DNA of 64,000 bases, taken from assembly GCF_015999245.1 (NCBI RefSeq), contig NZ_JAEAMR010000003.1:728633-792632 (forward strand), read 5' to 3'. Both the position numbers and the translations under genes were made by a program. Of the stretch, positions 9,075 to 17,286 are shown piece by piece. Under the pieces are notes generated by a model. It saw nothing but the letters and a program-made list of their open reading frames with translations, had not been told where the DNA came from and ran no database searches. Source of the DNA: Streptomyces sp. AV19 (lineage in GTDB: Bacteria; Actinomycetota; Actinomycetes; Streptomycetales; Streptomycetaceae). The stretch's first letter is position 1. Each line of letters begins with the position of its first letter.

Positions 9075-9729
9075 GCTGCTGCTCGTCCGGCACGGCGAGA
9101 CCGAGTGGAGCCGCGACGGCCTCCACACCAGCTGGACCGACAAGCCGCTGACCGCGCGCGGCGAGCGCCAGGCGGCCGCCCTGCGGCCGTTGCTCGCGGC
9201 GCGCCGGGTCGGCCACGTCCTGGTGAGCCCGCTGGCGCGGGCGCGGCGCACCGCCGAGCTGGCGGGGCTGCGGGACGCCGTGGTCGAACCGGGCCTGCGG
9301 GAGTGGGACTACGGCGGCTACGAGGGCGTCACCACCGCCGAGATCCACCGCACCCGGCCGGACTGGTTCCTCTTCGACGACGGGGTCGTCCCCGGGCCCG
9401 CCGGGCACCCGGGGGAGTCGCCCGCCGAGGCCGGGGCGCGCGCCGACCGGGTGCTGGCCCGGATCGGCCCGTGGCTGGACGAGGACGGGGGCGACGTGGT
9501 GCTCGTCGGTCACGCGCACTTCCTGCGGGTGCTGACGGCCCGTAGGCTCGGCCTGCCGCCCGCGGCCGGGGCGCTGTTCCGGCTGGACACCGGGACGGTG
9601 AGCCGGATCGGCACCGAGCACGGGCGTCCGGCGCTGGTGGCGTGGAACGCGGCCGGGGCCGCGCCGGCGCGGGACGCGGCCGTCCCGGGCCAGGACGGAC
9701 GCGCCGGGACCGCCGCCGTCTCCGTATGA
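9067..9729 (+). CDS. Histidine phosphatase family protein
   Basis: A 220-residue branch-1 histidine phosphatase (phosphoglycerate mutase-like). Seen: the phosphohistidine motif LLVRHGETEWS with H9, the fold's arginine in PLARARRTAEL, an acid residue in LREWDYGGYEG, and the second catalytic histidine near 149 (LVGHAHFLRVL). Such enzymes remove phosphate from small metabolites; substrate is not predictable here. The ATG overlaps the end of the thioredoxin gene. The last 25 residues are Ala/Gly-rich and probably unstructured. Confidence 0.9.
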   Translation: MAELLLVRHGETEWSRDGLHTSWTDKPLTARGERQAAALRPLLAARRVGHVLVSPLARARRTAELAGLRDAVVEPGLREWDYGGYEGVTTAEIHRTRPDWFLFDDGVVPGPAGHPGESPAEAGARADRVLARIGPWLDEDGGDVVLVGHAHFLRVLTARRLGLPPAAGALFRLDTGTVSRIGTEHGRPALVAWNAAGAAPARDAAVPGQDGRAGTAAVSV

Positions 9730-9778
9730 TCGTTTGGGCCCGGGCCCCCGGGCCCACCCACCCCTCTGGAGGACCTCC

Positions 9779-10204
9779 GTGGCCACGACCCGTACCGCGC
9801 ACACCGTCTGGGAGGGCGAGCTGCTCTCCGGCAGCGGCACCGTCACCTTCGACTCGTCCGGCATCGGCTCCCAGCCGGTCTCCTGGCCGTCCCGCGCCGA
9901 GCAGGCCAACGGCAAGACGAGCCCGGAGGAGCTGATCGCCGCCGCTCACTCCAGCTGCTTCAGCATGGCGCTCTCGCACGGTCTGACGGGCGCGGGCACC
10001 CCGCCCACCCGCCTGGAGACCAAGGCCGACGTCACCTTCCAGCCGGGCGAGGGCATCACCGGCATCCACCTCTGGGTCCGGGGCGAGGTGCCCGGCCTGG
10101 ACGAGGACGGCTTCATCGCCGCCGCCGAGGGCGCCAAGAAGAACTGCCCGGTCAGCCAGGCGCTCACCGGGACGACGATCACCCTCACCGCCGAGCTCGC
10201 CTGA
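9779..10204 (+). CDS. OsmC/Ohr-family peroxiredoxin-like protein
   Basis: A 141-residue OsmC-family protein that reduces organic hydroperoxides through two cysteines, here C60 in AHSSCFSMALS and C123 in KNCPVSQAL, both at the family's positions. The upstream frame is open, but the GTG at 9779 has GGAGG 6 bases before it and gives the usual OsmC length. It follows the thioredoxin-phosphatase pair by 49 bases and may share their transcript. Its 3' end overlaps by 20 bases the convergent DUF1275 gene. Confidence 0.93.
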   Translation: MATTRTAHTVWEGELLSGSGTVTFDSSGIGSQPVSWPSRAEQANGKTSPEELIAAAHSSCFSMALSHGLTGAGTPPTRLETKADVTFQPGEGITGIHLWVRGEVPGLDEDGFIAAAEGAKKNCPVSQALTGTTITLTAELA

Positions 10205-10859
10205 CGCCTGTCAGCAGGGTCCCCGAGGCGAGCAGCGCCACGCCGCCCGCCGTGAGGGCCAGTGGCCACACCGGGCCGTGGCGGTTCACCAGCCACGCCC
10301 CGGCGGCCGCCCCGAGCGCCATGGCCAGCACCGACCCCACCCGTCGTCCGAGGTAGGGGTCGGTGCCCCCGGCCGGGCGGGAGTCCGCGGCGAGTCCGGT
10401 CAGGGTGCGGGTCAGGATGACCGTCATCATGTCCGGCACGGCCAGCCGCCGGACGGTGGCGACCCGCAGCCCCATCGCCAGCGCCAGCACGGAGATCACG
10501 GCGTAGCGCCGGCCCTCCCCTCCCGGGCCGGTCGCCAGTGCCGCCGCCGCGCCGACGAGCAGTGCCTCGGCGGCCAGTGCCCCGCCGATCCACAGCCGCC
10601 TCGGCCGTCCCTCCATCACCACCCCGAACCGTCCGCCGAGCAGCGCCCCCACCAGGAAGCCGCCCACGGCCAGCCCCGAGGCGGGCACCGAGAAACCGGC
10701 CGCACCGGCGGCCGAGAAGCCCAGGAAGACGACGTTGCCGGTCATGTTCGCGGTGAAGACGTGACCCAGCCCGAGGAAGCTCACCGCGTCGACGGCACCG
10801 GCGGCGACGGTGAGCGCCAGCAGCGTGGCGAGCAGGGGCCGCGGCGTCCGGTGCGTCAC
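10185..10859 (-). CDS. DUF1275 (YoaK-like) integral membrane protein
   Basis: A 224-residue membrane protein with about six hydrophobic segments. The N-terminal motif AGAVDAVSFLGLGHVFTANM and the following TGNVVFLGF are diagnostic for DUF1275/YoaK proteins, whose function is unknown. It starts 4 bases after the stop of the sortase gene, so the two form an operon with the sortase first. Confidence 0.88.
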   Translation of the reverse strand: MTHRTPRPLLATLLALTVAAGAVDAVSFLGLGHVFTANMTGNVVFLGFSAAGAAGFSVPASGLAVGGFLVGALLGGRFGVVMEGRPRRLWIGGALAAEALLVGAAAALATGPGGEGRRYAVISVLALAMGLRVATVRRLAVPDMMTVILTRTLTGLAADSRPAGGTDPYLGRRVGSVLAMALGAAAGAWLVNRHGPVWPLALTAGGVALLASGTLLTGVRRARR

Positions 10860-10863
10860 GCCC

Positions 10864-11451
10864 TCATGGTCGCAGCGTGGCGTGGACGACGAGGTTCCGC
10901 GCGGGCCGTTCGCCGGGGTCCGGGGCGCCCGCGCACGTGACCAGGAGCAGCTTCCGCTCCTGCGATGCCGGCTGCTCCTTCCGGGCGACGGGCACGCTCT
11001 TCTCGACGGTCTCGGTCCGGGTGACGACGAAGTGCAGCACCCGGCCGTCGCCCCGCTCGACGTCGATCACCGTGCCCTCGTCCACGGCGTCCAGCTTCCG
11101 GAAGACCGCCGTCCGGCCGTCCCGGTCGTCCCGGTGCCCGATGATCACGGCGACGCCGCGCTCGCCGGGGATGGCGCCGCCGCTGTACCAGCCGGCCGTC
11201 ATCCCCTGCTCGGGCGGCGGGCCCTGGACGCTGCGGTCCTTGCCGAGGGTGTTGACGCGGATCAGCGGGCTGTCCACGCCGAGGGACGGGATGCGCACCC
11301 GCTGCGGCTCGTCGGCCGACGCCGGGGTGCCGATGGCCTTGTCGTCGACGCCGCCGACGCGCCCGAAGCAGCCGCCGCCCAGCAGGGCCAGGGGCAGCGC
11401 CAGACAGGCCAGCCCGGCGAGGCCGAGGGCGATCTGGCGTGCACGGGACAT
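10864..11451 (-). CDS. Class F-like sortase
   Basis: A 195-residue sortase with one N-terminal membrane segment (about residues 7-28) and an extracytoplasmic catalytic domain. Seen: catalytic H106 (IIGHRDD), C173 (LLVTCAG) and a nearby arginine at R182 or R185. Sortases cleave a sorting signal and join proteins to the cell wall or each other. Class F members, common in actinobacteria, are short like this one and rarely sit beside a substrate gene; none with LPXTG is seen here. The ATG at 11451 is chosen over a TTG at 11475 because it has GGAG 7 bases upstream. Confidence 0.88.
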   Translation of the reverse strand: MSRARQIALGLAGLACLALPLALLGGGCFGRVGGVDDKAIGTPASADEPQRVRIPSLGVDSPLIRVNTLGKDRSVQGPPPEQGMTAGWYSGGAIPGERGVAVIIGHRDDRDGRTAVFRKLDAVDEGTVIDVERGDGRVLHFVVTRTETVEKSVPVARKEQPASQERKLLLVTCAGAPDPGERPARNLVVHATLRP

Positions 11452-11594
11452 GGATCCGCTCCGGTTCGGGGGCAAAGGACGGGCCCCACGCTACGGAGGC
11501 CCGCCGTGCGGCCGCCTCGGGTAAACGGCCAGAGTTGCCGGCCCCGCATCAGCCGAAAGGATGAGGCCCGCGGTTCGGAACAGACGCGGTCGAT

Positions 11595-12164
11595 TCAGCG
11601 CACGAGTCGCTGGAAGAGGCCCCACGTGAACTCCGCCACGTGCTCCGCGCGGCGGCCGGACGCGTCCGGGGCCGTGAAGGCGAGCTGCCAGCGGGTGGGG
11701 GCGGTGCCCTCCATGGGGCGGGCGGGGGCGAAGGCGCGGGCGGTCTCGTCCACCGTGCAGGACCAGGGGGTCAGGTCCTCGACGGTGCGCGGGGCGGGGG
11801 AAGGGGCGCCGGGGGCGCGGACGAGCCATTCGTTCCAGACGGCGCCGCCCGGGGCGGTGAGGACCTCGAAGCGGAGGTCCGGCCAGAGGGGGACGGGCCA
11901 GGTCGCGGCCCGCGCGGTGAGGTCGCCGACGCGGCGCTCGGCGACGTGCTCCGGCGGGCCGAGGACGGAGCGGTAGCGGGGGCCCGCGCCGCGGCGGCGG
12001 GGGGAGTGGAGCATGGCCTGCCAGCGGCGGTTGGCCTCGCGCATCTCGGCCCGGGTGACGTGGAGTCGGCGGAGGGCGTCCTCGACGAGGTCCGGCTGAT
12101 GGTCGGCCATGCGACGGAGGAGGACGAGCTGGAAGTCGAGGGGGGTGAAGGGGGCGGGGTCCAT
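11595..12164 (-). CDS. Hypothetical protein (189 aa)
   Basis: I do not recognise this family. The protein starts [19 protein letters not shown], has a helical N-terminal third with basic residues and a C-terminal part rich in Trp and aromatic residues (LPWxP-like stretches and [13 protein letters not shown] at the end). No signal or membrane segment is visible. The longer frame reaching 12764 overlaps the MarR gene in another frame and is rejected; the ATG at 12164 begins 41 bases after the MarR stop on the same strand, which suggests cotranscription with MarR. Confidence 0.6.
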   Translation of the reverse strand: MDPAPFTPLDFQLVLLRRMADHQPDLVEDALRRLHVTRAEMREANRRWQAMLHSPRRRGAGPRYRSVLGPPEHVAERRVGDLTARAATWPVPLWPDLRFEVLTAPGGAVWNEWLVRAPGAPSPAPRTVEDLTPWSCTVDETARAFAPARPMEGTAPTRWQLAFTAPDASGRRAEHVAEFTWGLFQRLVR

Positions 12165-12205
12165 GGGGTCATGGTGGTGCACGGGGCGGGTGGGCGGAGG
12201 GGGTT

Positions 12206-12733
12206 TCACTCCGCCTCCCCCGACTCTCCTGCGTCCCTTGCTTCCCCCGCCTCTCCCGCTTCCCCTAGCGCCTCTCCCACCTCTCCCGCTTCCCCCAGCA
12301 TTCGCCGCAGCAGGTCCCGCAGCGTCGTCCGCTCCTCCGGCGACAGGCGGCTCAGGGGTTCGCGCGCGAAGTCCAGGCCCTCGCGCAGGCGCTCCGCCGT
12401 CCCGCGGCCGTCGGGGGTGACCGCGGCCACCTTGACGCGGCGGTCGGCCGGGTCCGGGCGGCGCTCGACCAGGCCGCGGGCGGCGAGGCGGTCGACGATG
12501 CCCGTCACGTTCGACGGCTCGCACTTGAGCCGCTCCGCGATCCGCCGCATCGGCAGCGGCTCGCGGGCCAGGAGGGCGAGGACGCGGGCCTGGGCGCCGG
12601 TGAGGGAGTGGCGGGCGGCCGCCTCGTCGTACTCCTCGTGGTAGCGCACCACGACCGTCCCGATGAGGTCCACGACTTCGACGGTCAGAGGGTCGGGGCT
12701 CTTCCGGGGTGCCGGTGTCGACGACAGTGCCAT
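12206..12733 (-). CDS. MarR-family transcriptional regulator
   Basis: A 175-residue winged-helix repressor. Seen: dimerisation helix at the N-terminus, recognition helix around [20 protein letters not shown] and the wing with the family signature [16 protein letters not shown]. The last 30 residues are a low-complexity Gly-Glu-Ala tail encoded by a polypyrimidine tract (on the + strand), unusual for MarR. It is divergent from an NADP-dependent oxidoreductase 87 bases away. Known MarR pairs of this kind repress the neighbouring gene until a phenolic or electrophilic ligand binds; that role is inferred. Confidence 0.9.
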   Translation of the reverse strand: MALSSTPAPRKSPDPLTVEVVDLIGTVVVRYHEEYDEAAARHSLTGAQARVLALLAREPLPMRRIAERLKCEPSNVTGIVDRLAARGLVERRPDPADRRVKVAAVTPDGRGTAERLREGLDFAREPLSRLSPEERTTLRDLLRRMLGEAGEVGEALGEAGEAGEARDAGESGEAE

Positions 12734-12750
12734 GGGACCAGCCTACCCGG

Positions 12751-12812
12751 TTGCTTGACAACATAAAATATCTAGGTCAACTATTGTTTCATCTGCTGAA
12801 GCAAATAGGAGG
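12751..12812. promoter_or_regulatory. AT-rich divergent promoter with nested dyads
   Basis: A strikingly AT-rich stretch between the MarR and oxidoreductase genes. TTGCTT at 12751 is matched by AAGCAA at 12799-12804, and TTGAC at 12755 by GTCAA at 12776-12780, giving nested inverted repeats. TTGACA at 12755-12760 could be a -35 box. AGGAGG at 12807-12812 is the ribosome-binding site of the gene at 12821. The dyads are the likely MarR operator (inference). Confidence 0.5.
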
Positions 12813-12820
12813 CCCTCACC

Positions 12821-13840
12821 GTGTCCATTCCCGCCACCGCCCGCGCCTGGCACCTCGTCTCCCGCCCGGTCGGCGAGCCGAGGCCCGGGGACTTCGCGCT
12901 CCGCGAGGAGCCCGTCGCCGAGCCCGCCGACGGGCAGATCGTCGTCCGCAACCTCCACCTGTCCGTCGATCCGTACATGCGCGGGCGGATGAGCGACCGC
13001 AAGTCGTACGTGCCGCCGTACGTGCTCGACCGGCCGATGACCGGCGGCGCCGTGGGCGAGGTCGTCGCCTCGCGGGCCGAGGGGTTCGCCGTGGGCGACC
13101 ACGTCCTGCACGACCTGGGCTGGCGCGAGTACGCCGTGCTCGACGCCGCGAACGCGTTCCGGGTGGACGCGGGCGCCGCGCCGCTCTCCGCCTACCTCGG
13201 CGCCCTCGGCATGCCCGGGATGACCGCCTATGCGGGTCTGCTGGACGTCGCCTCCTTCCGGGAGGGGGACGCCGTCTTCGTCTCCGGCGCAGCCGGGGCG
13301 GTGGGCAGCATGGTCGGGCAGATCGCCCGGCTCAAGGGGGCCTCGCTGGTCGTCGGCAGCGCGGGCTCGGACGAGAAGGTGCGCCGGCTCGTAGAGGAGT
13401 ACGGCTTCGACGCGGCGTTCAACTACAAGAAGGACGGCCCGGTCGCGGAGCAGCTCGCGGAGGTGGCGCCCGACGGGATCGACGTCTACTTCGACAACGT
13501 CGGCGGGGAGCACCTGGAGGCGGCGATCGGGGCGCTGCGGCCGCACGGGCGGGCGACGCTGTGCGGGGCGATCGCGCAGTACAACGCGACGGAGCCGGTG
13601 CCGGGGCCGAACAATCTGGCGCTGGCGATCGGGAAGCGGCTGCGGCTGCAGGGCATGATCGTCATGGACCACGGGGCGCTGCGGCCGCGGTTCGTGGAGG
13701 AGGTGGGGGGCTGGGTCCGCTCGGGGGAGCTGAAGCGGGACGAGACCGTCGTCCATGGTGTGGAGCGGGCCGTGGACGCGTTCCTCGGGCTGCTGCGCGG
13801 GGACAACACGGGCAAGATGATCGTCAGCCTGGGTGGCTGA
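12821..13840 (+). CDS. NADP-dependent MDR-superfamily oxidoreductase (CurA/PTGR-like)
   Basis: A 339-residue zinc-independent medium-chain reductase like bacterial CurA and leukotriene B4 12-hydroxydehydrogenase, which reduce alpha,beta-unsaturated carbonyls with NADPH. Seen: the substrate-domain motif LSVDPYMRGRM, the nucleotide-binding motif VFVSGAAGAVGSMVGQ near residues 148-163, and VYFDNVGGE near 222-230. The zinc-ligand cysteines of alcohol dehydrogenases are absent. GTG start with AGGAGG 8 bases upstream. Divergent from a MarR gene, which fits a detoxification enzyme induced by its own reactive substrate. Confidence 0.92.
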   Translation: MSIPATARAWHLVSRPVGEPRPGDFALREEPVAEPADGQIVVRNLHLSVDPYMRGRMSDRKSYVPPYVLDRPMTGGAVGEVVASRAEGFAVGDHVLHDLGWREYAVLDAANAFRVDAGAAPLSAYLGALGMPGMTAYAGLLDVASFREGDAVFVSGAAGAVGSMVGQIARLKGASLVVGSAGSDEKVRRLVEEYGFDAAFNYKKDGPVAEQLAEVAPDGIDVYFDNVGGEHLEAAIGALRPHGRATLCGAIAQYNATEPVPGPNNLALAIGKRLRLQGMIVMDHGALRPRFVEEVGGWVRSGELKRDETVVHGVERAVDAFLGLLRGDNTGKMIVSLGG

Positions 13841-13845
13841 CGGGG

Positions 13846-14280
13846 TTTTCTCCCCGCCCCGCCCTTTCACCGTTTCCCGGGGCGGGGCCCCGGCCCCGAG
13901 CCGCCCTCCGGGCGGCAGCCCCCGGATTCGTGCGCGGCGCGGGCGGGCGGGGCTCCGCCCCTGCGCCCCGCCGGGGGCTGCGCCCCCTGGACCCCGGGTC
14001 CATGCTCCGTGCGGGTGGGTGGGGCTGTGCCTCCTGTGCCCCGGGCCCGCGTTCCGCGCGGGGCTTTGGCCCGTCATCCCGCCGGGGCTGCGCCCCCCGG
14101 ACTCGGGCCCGTGCTTCGCGTGGGTGGGTGAGGCTCCGCCCCTGCGCTCCACCGGGGCTCCGCCCTCGGGGCCGCGCGCTGCGCGGGCGGGGCTCCGTCC
14201 CATGTGCCACCGCGCTCAGCGGGTGGGCGGGGGCTTCGCCCCCTGCCCGTCCCTCGTGCATCGCCCTCCGGGCGATGGCG
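13846..14280. repeat. GC-rich intergenic mosaic repeat, locus 1
   Basis: A 440-base stretch without a credible gene between convergent genes. It opens with a 35-base module (TTTTCTCCCCGCCCC... ending CCGTTTCCCGG) that recurs near 18982 and 27793 and, inverted, at 19598. The rest is a string of short palindromes of the GGGGCTCCGCCCC or GGGGCTGCGCCCC type, separated by variable GC-rich spacers. All six frames give low-complexity Arg/Pro/Gly products, so no coding region is called. Confidence 0.75.
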
Positions 14281-14282
14281 GT

Positions 14283-15035
14283 TCAGCGGGCCGGCAGGCC
14301 GGCTTCCACGCCGGTCTCGACATCGGCCTTCGCCAGCACCAGCCCCGCATCCGCACGTTCCGCCAGGACGCGGCCGTCGGGGCCCCAGACGGCGCTCAGG
14401 CCGCAGGCCGTGAAGGCGCCCGACGGGCCCACGTGGTTGGCCAGGGCCACGTACAGGGCGTTGTCCCGGGCCATGGCCGGGTAGAGGGTGGCCAGTTTGC
14501 GGGGGCCGTCCTCCGTGTCGTGGAGGGAACTCGCCAGCAGGAGGCGGCAGTTGTCGGCGGCCGCGCGGGCGGCCACGTCGGGGAACGACGTGTCGTAGCA
14601 GATCGCCAGGGCGGCGCGGACGCCGTCGACGGTGAAGCGGCCGTCCGCCGTGCCGGGGACGAAGCCCGCCGCCTGCTCCGTCTCCGTCACGTGGACCTTG
14701 TCGTAGCGGGTGAGGAGTGAGCCGTCGGGGCCGTAGACGTACGAGGTGATGGTGGGGCCGTGATCGGACCGGGCGGGGCAGTTGACCACCGCGGTGACGG
14801 CGGACGCGCGGCACGCCTCGCGCAGGGGGGACAGTTCCGGGGCGTCGGGGGCGAAGGACAGCAGGTCCGGGTCGGCGTTGACGGCGGCCGGCTCGTAGCC
14901 GGTGACGGCCAGTTCCGGGAAGACGACCAGGGTCGCGCCGGCCCCGGCCGCCTCCGCTATGAGGCCGGCCATGGCCTCGACGTTGGCCGCGACCTCGCAC
15001 GGCCGGGGCGTGAACTGCGCACTCGCGATGATCAT
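14283..15035 (-). CDS. Carbon-nitrogen hydrolase (nitrilase superfamily)
   Basis: A 250-residue amidohydrolase with the complete Glu-Lys-Cys triad: E41 (VVFPELAVTGYE), K113 (RYDKVHV) and C146 (AICYDTSFPD). Members hydrolyse amides or nitriles of small molecules such as omega-amidates or N-carbamoyl compounds; the substrate cannot be told here. No transport or signal segment, so cytosolic. It starts 7 bases after the stop of the secreted C15-like gene, which suggests one transcript, although their functions do not obviously connect. Confidence 0.9.
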   Translation of the reverse strand: MIIASAQFTPRPCEVAANVEAMAGLIAEAAGAGATLVVFPELAVTGYEPAAVNADPDLLSFAPDAPELSPLREACRASAVTAVVNCPARSDHGPTITSYVYGPDGSLLTRYDKVHVTETEQAAGFVPGTADGRFTVDGVRAALAICYDTSFPDVAARAAADNCRLLLASSLHDTEDGPRKLATLYPAMARDNALYVALANHVGPSGAFTACGLSAVWGPDGRVLAERADAGLVLAKADVETGVEAGLPAR

Positions 15036-15042
15036 GCCCTCA

Positions 15043-16311
15043 TCATGGCCGGTGCACGGTGCCCGCGGCCACCCCGATCAGCGATCGGACCTGGGCGACG
15101 ATCGCCCGGCGGTTCCGCTCGAAGTCGGGGTCCGTGACGCGGCCCCCGGCCGGCCCGTTGCCGTCGGCGAACCGCAGGACGGGCGTGTGGAGATGGCCGC
15201 CGGGGACGCGCAATCGCATCACGTCGCGCAGCAGGGTCGCCCGGTAGGCGATCTCGTTGGAGAGGTAGTCGCCCCCGCCGCCCGCGCGCGCCGCCGAGCC
15301 GGGCGTCGGGCCGTCCGGGCGCTCGACGGGCGTCGTCGAACCGGCCGGGACCTCGGTGACGGACGTGTTGTCGTGGACGGGGTACGGACCGGTCGTCGTC
15401 GAGGTGAGGACGGCGTACGGGAGGGTTGTGCGGGTCCACTGGGGCTGAGGGTGCTGCCGTACGGGGACGGGCGCCGGCCCGCGCCGCAGGCCCTCGTTGT
15501 CCGTCCCGGAGCCGCGCCACGCCCCGTTGGTGCGCTCGACGTCGAAGCGGCCCGGGCGGCCCTGGCTGATGGTGGTGAAGAGGTCGGCCCGGCGGGGGCC
15601 CGGGCGGAAGTGCGGCAGGAGCGTCCGCTCGACCGTGCCCCGGGCGAAGTCGTCCCAGCGGACGGGGAAGACGGTGGCCTCGATCCGGGCCGGGCCCGAG
15701 GGGGTGTTGACGGTGGTGCCGTCCAGGGCGAGCGCCGACGCGCCGGACGGGTTGGAGCGCCGTATGTCGTCGTCGAGCTGGAACGGGTCGAAGCCGGTCA
15801 CCAGCACCCGCTTGACGCCGCGGCCCGCCGGGAAGCCGATCGAGTCCTGGCCGCGGGAGGTGCGTTCCAGGGAGGCGAGCAGGTCCGCGCGCCGCCGCTC
15901 GGAGAGGGGGAACGGGGGCTGCCAGCGGTGCAGCGTCCTCGTCAGGTCCAGCCGCGCCCAGTACAGCGGGCGGTCGTCGTCGCGCGGCAGGTCGCCGGCG
16001 CGGACGGTCCCCCGCCCCTGGGCCCGGTCCACCGCGTGCCGCCACAACCGCCGCCCGGTGTCGGCCGTCAGCCGCTCGGCCTGCCGCGGGGTGCGCGCAC
16101 GCGCCAGCGCGGCGGCGAACCCGGCGCCCTCCCCGTCGAATCCGCCGCGCCGCAGGATCTCCTGCGGGACGGCGGATTCCAGGCGGCTCTCCTCACGGGT
16201 GAGTGGGGCTTCGGCCGCCGCCCGAGCGGGATCGGCGAGGGCGGGGACGGTCAGGAGCGCGGCGAGAAGAGCGGCGCTCCGGGCGGACGATGTGCGCGTG
16301 GTGATTCCCAT
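15043..16311 (-). CDS. Secreted pyroglutamyl-peptidase (C15)-like protein, catalytic Cys replaced by Ser
   Basis: A 422-residue exported protein with a signal peptide (cleavage near PARAAAEA) and, after about 120 residues, a domain matching pyroglutamyl-peptidase I. Seen: VLVTGFDPF...NPSG, the QGRPGRFDVER segment with E259 at the catalytic Glu position, and GGHLHTP with H375 at the catalytic His position. The motif that normally reads AGTYLCN is DYLSNE here, with S351 where the nucleophilic Cys should be. So it is either inactive or works as a Ser variant. C15 enzymes are normally cytosolic and about 215 residues, so export and length are also unusual. Start uncertain: ATG at 16311 or TTG at 16329, neither with a clear ribosome-binding site. 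Confidence 0.75.
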   Translation of the reverse strand: MGITTRTSSARSAALLAALLTVPALADPARAAAEAPLTREESRLESAVPQEILRRGGFDGEGAGFAAALARARTPRQAERLTADTGRRLWRHAVDRAQGRGTVRAGDLPRDDDRPLYWARLDLTRTLHRWQPPFPLSERRRADLLASLERTSRGQDSIGFPAGRGVKRVLVTGFDPFQLDDDIRRSNPSGASALALDGTTVNTPSGPARIEATVFPVRWDDFARGTVERTLLPHFRPGPRRADLFTTISQGRPGRFDVERTNGAWRGSGTDNEGLRRGPAPVPVRQHPQPQWTRTTLPYAVLTSTTTGPYPVHDNTSVTEVPAGSTTPVERPDGPTPGSAARAGGGGDYLSNEIAYRATLLRDVMRLRVPGGHLHTPVLRFADGNGPAGGRVTDPDFERNRRAIVAQVRSLIGVAAGTVHRP

Positions 16312-16400
16312 GAGGCCGTATGAAACCAATGGGAGGGGGAAGGCGGTAGGTGTATGTCAACCACCGGTCCATAGCGGCGATTTCGCGCCACAATGGCCGG

Positions 16401-17192
16401 ATGGATATAGCCGAGTTCACGGGAGTTCACCAGGCTGTCATCAGTGGTTCGCCATGGGCGGCCCCACCGTTGTTCGGCACGGCCGCCGGCCAGGGCGTCC
16501 GGCAGTTCGCCGAACTGGGCCTGGCCCTGCTGCTGTCGCTGCTCATCGGGCTGGAGCGGGAGCTCCAGCAGAAGAGCGCGGGGTTGCGCACCCACACGCT
16601 GGTCGGGGTGGGGAGCGCGCTGTTCATGGAGGTGTCGATCCACGGGTTCGGCTCCCTCGCGGACGTCACCGGCGAGGCCCGGGTGGACGTCTCGCGGGTC
16701 GCGGCGCAGATCGTCTCGGGCATCGGATTCATCGGCGGCGGCCTCATCTTCGTCCGCCGCGACGCGGTCCGCGGACTGACCACCGCGGCGACGATCTGGC
16801 TGACCTGCGCGGTCGGCATGGCGTGCGGCGGCGGCCTGCCGCTGCTCGGCGCGGGGGCGACGCTGGTGCACTTCCTCGTGGTGCGCGGCCTCCCGCTGGC
16901 GACCCGGCGGCTGGCGAACGGCCGCGCCGTCGCCCAGGTGGAGCTGCGGCTCTCCTACCGGACGCGCAGAGGGCTGCTGGGCCGGGTGCTGGAGCTGTGC
17001 ACCAGCCGCGGCTTCCGCGTGACCGACGTGCACATCCACTCCGAGACCAGCGAGTCGGGCAAGGTGAAGGAGGCCGACGTGGTGCTGGGGCTGGAGGGAC
17101 GGGCGTCCCCCCATCCGCTCGTCGAGGAGCTGACGGAGTGGGAGGGCATCCTGGGCGTGGGCCTGCACGCGCCCGGGGACAGCACCGAATGA
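16401..17192 (+). CDS. MgtC/SapB-family membrane protein
   Basis: A 263-residue membrane protein with an MgtC domain: LLLSLLIGLERELQQKSAGLRTHTLVGVGSALF and the GIGFIGGGLIF motif, about four to five membrane segments, then a soluble ACT-like C-terminal domain of roughly 90 residues. Known MgtC proteins aid growth at low magnesium and modulate membrane energetics in some pathogens. Start: CACAAT at 16389-16394, exactly six bases before the ATG at 16401, favours a leaderless start; a GTG at 16350 behind a purine-rich stretch is the alternative and adds 17 residues. Confidence 0.88.
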   Translation: MDIAEFTGVHQAVISGSPWAAPPLFGTAAGQGVRQFAELGLALLLSLLIGLERELQQKSAGLRTHTLVGVGSALFMEVSIHGFGSLADVTGEARVDVSRVAAQIVSGIGFIGGGLIFVRRDAVRGLTTAATIWLTCAVGMACGGGLPLLGAGATLVHFLVVRGLPLATRRLANGRAVAQVELRLSYRTRRGLLGRVLELCTSRGFRVTDVHIHSETSESGKVKEADVVLGLEGRASPHPLVEELTEWEGILGVGLHAPGDSTE

Positions 17193-17242
17193 CGGCCTGA
17201 ACTGGCTTGGCGCGGGGGCGAGTTCATCGGCTACCGTGCCCG

Positions 17243-17282
17243 GGGCAGGGGCGGGCCCACCTGACGGGCGCCGCCCCTGCCC
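17243..17282. terminator. Bidirectional terminator hairpin
   Basis: GGGCAGGGGCGG at 17243-17254 pairs perfectly with CCGCCCCTGCCC at 17271-17282. It lies between the convergent MgtC and SGNH hydrolase genes and could end both transcripts. No T-run follows. Confidence 0.65.
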
Positions 17283-17286
17283 GCGC

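Noticed and set aside
12165..12764. Extension of the 189-aa hypothetical protein through the MarR region
   Set aside because: It runs in another frame over the whole MarR gene and is low-complexity; the ATG at 12164 is preferred.
13846..14280. Several open frames of 70-145 residues in the GC-rich gaps
   Set aside because: All are low-complexity Arg/Pro/Gly sequences created by GGGGCTCCGCCCC palindromes; no start signals.
16350..16400. Longer start (GTG 16350) for the MgtC gene
   Set aside because: Possible, but CACAAT six bases before the ATG at 16401 fits a leaderless start and the extra residues look unrelated to MgtC; kept only as an alternative.
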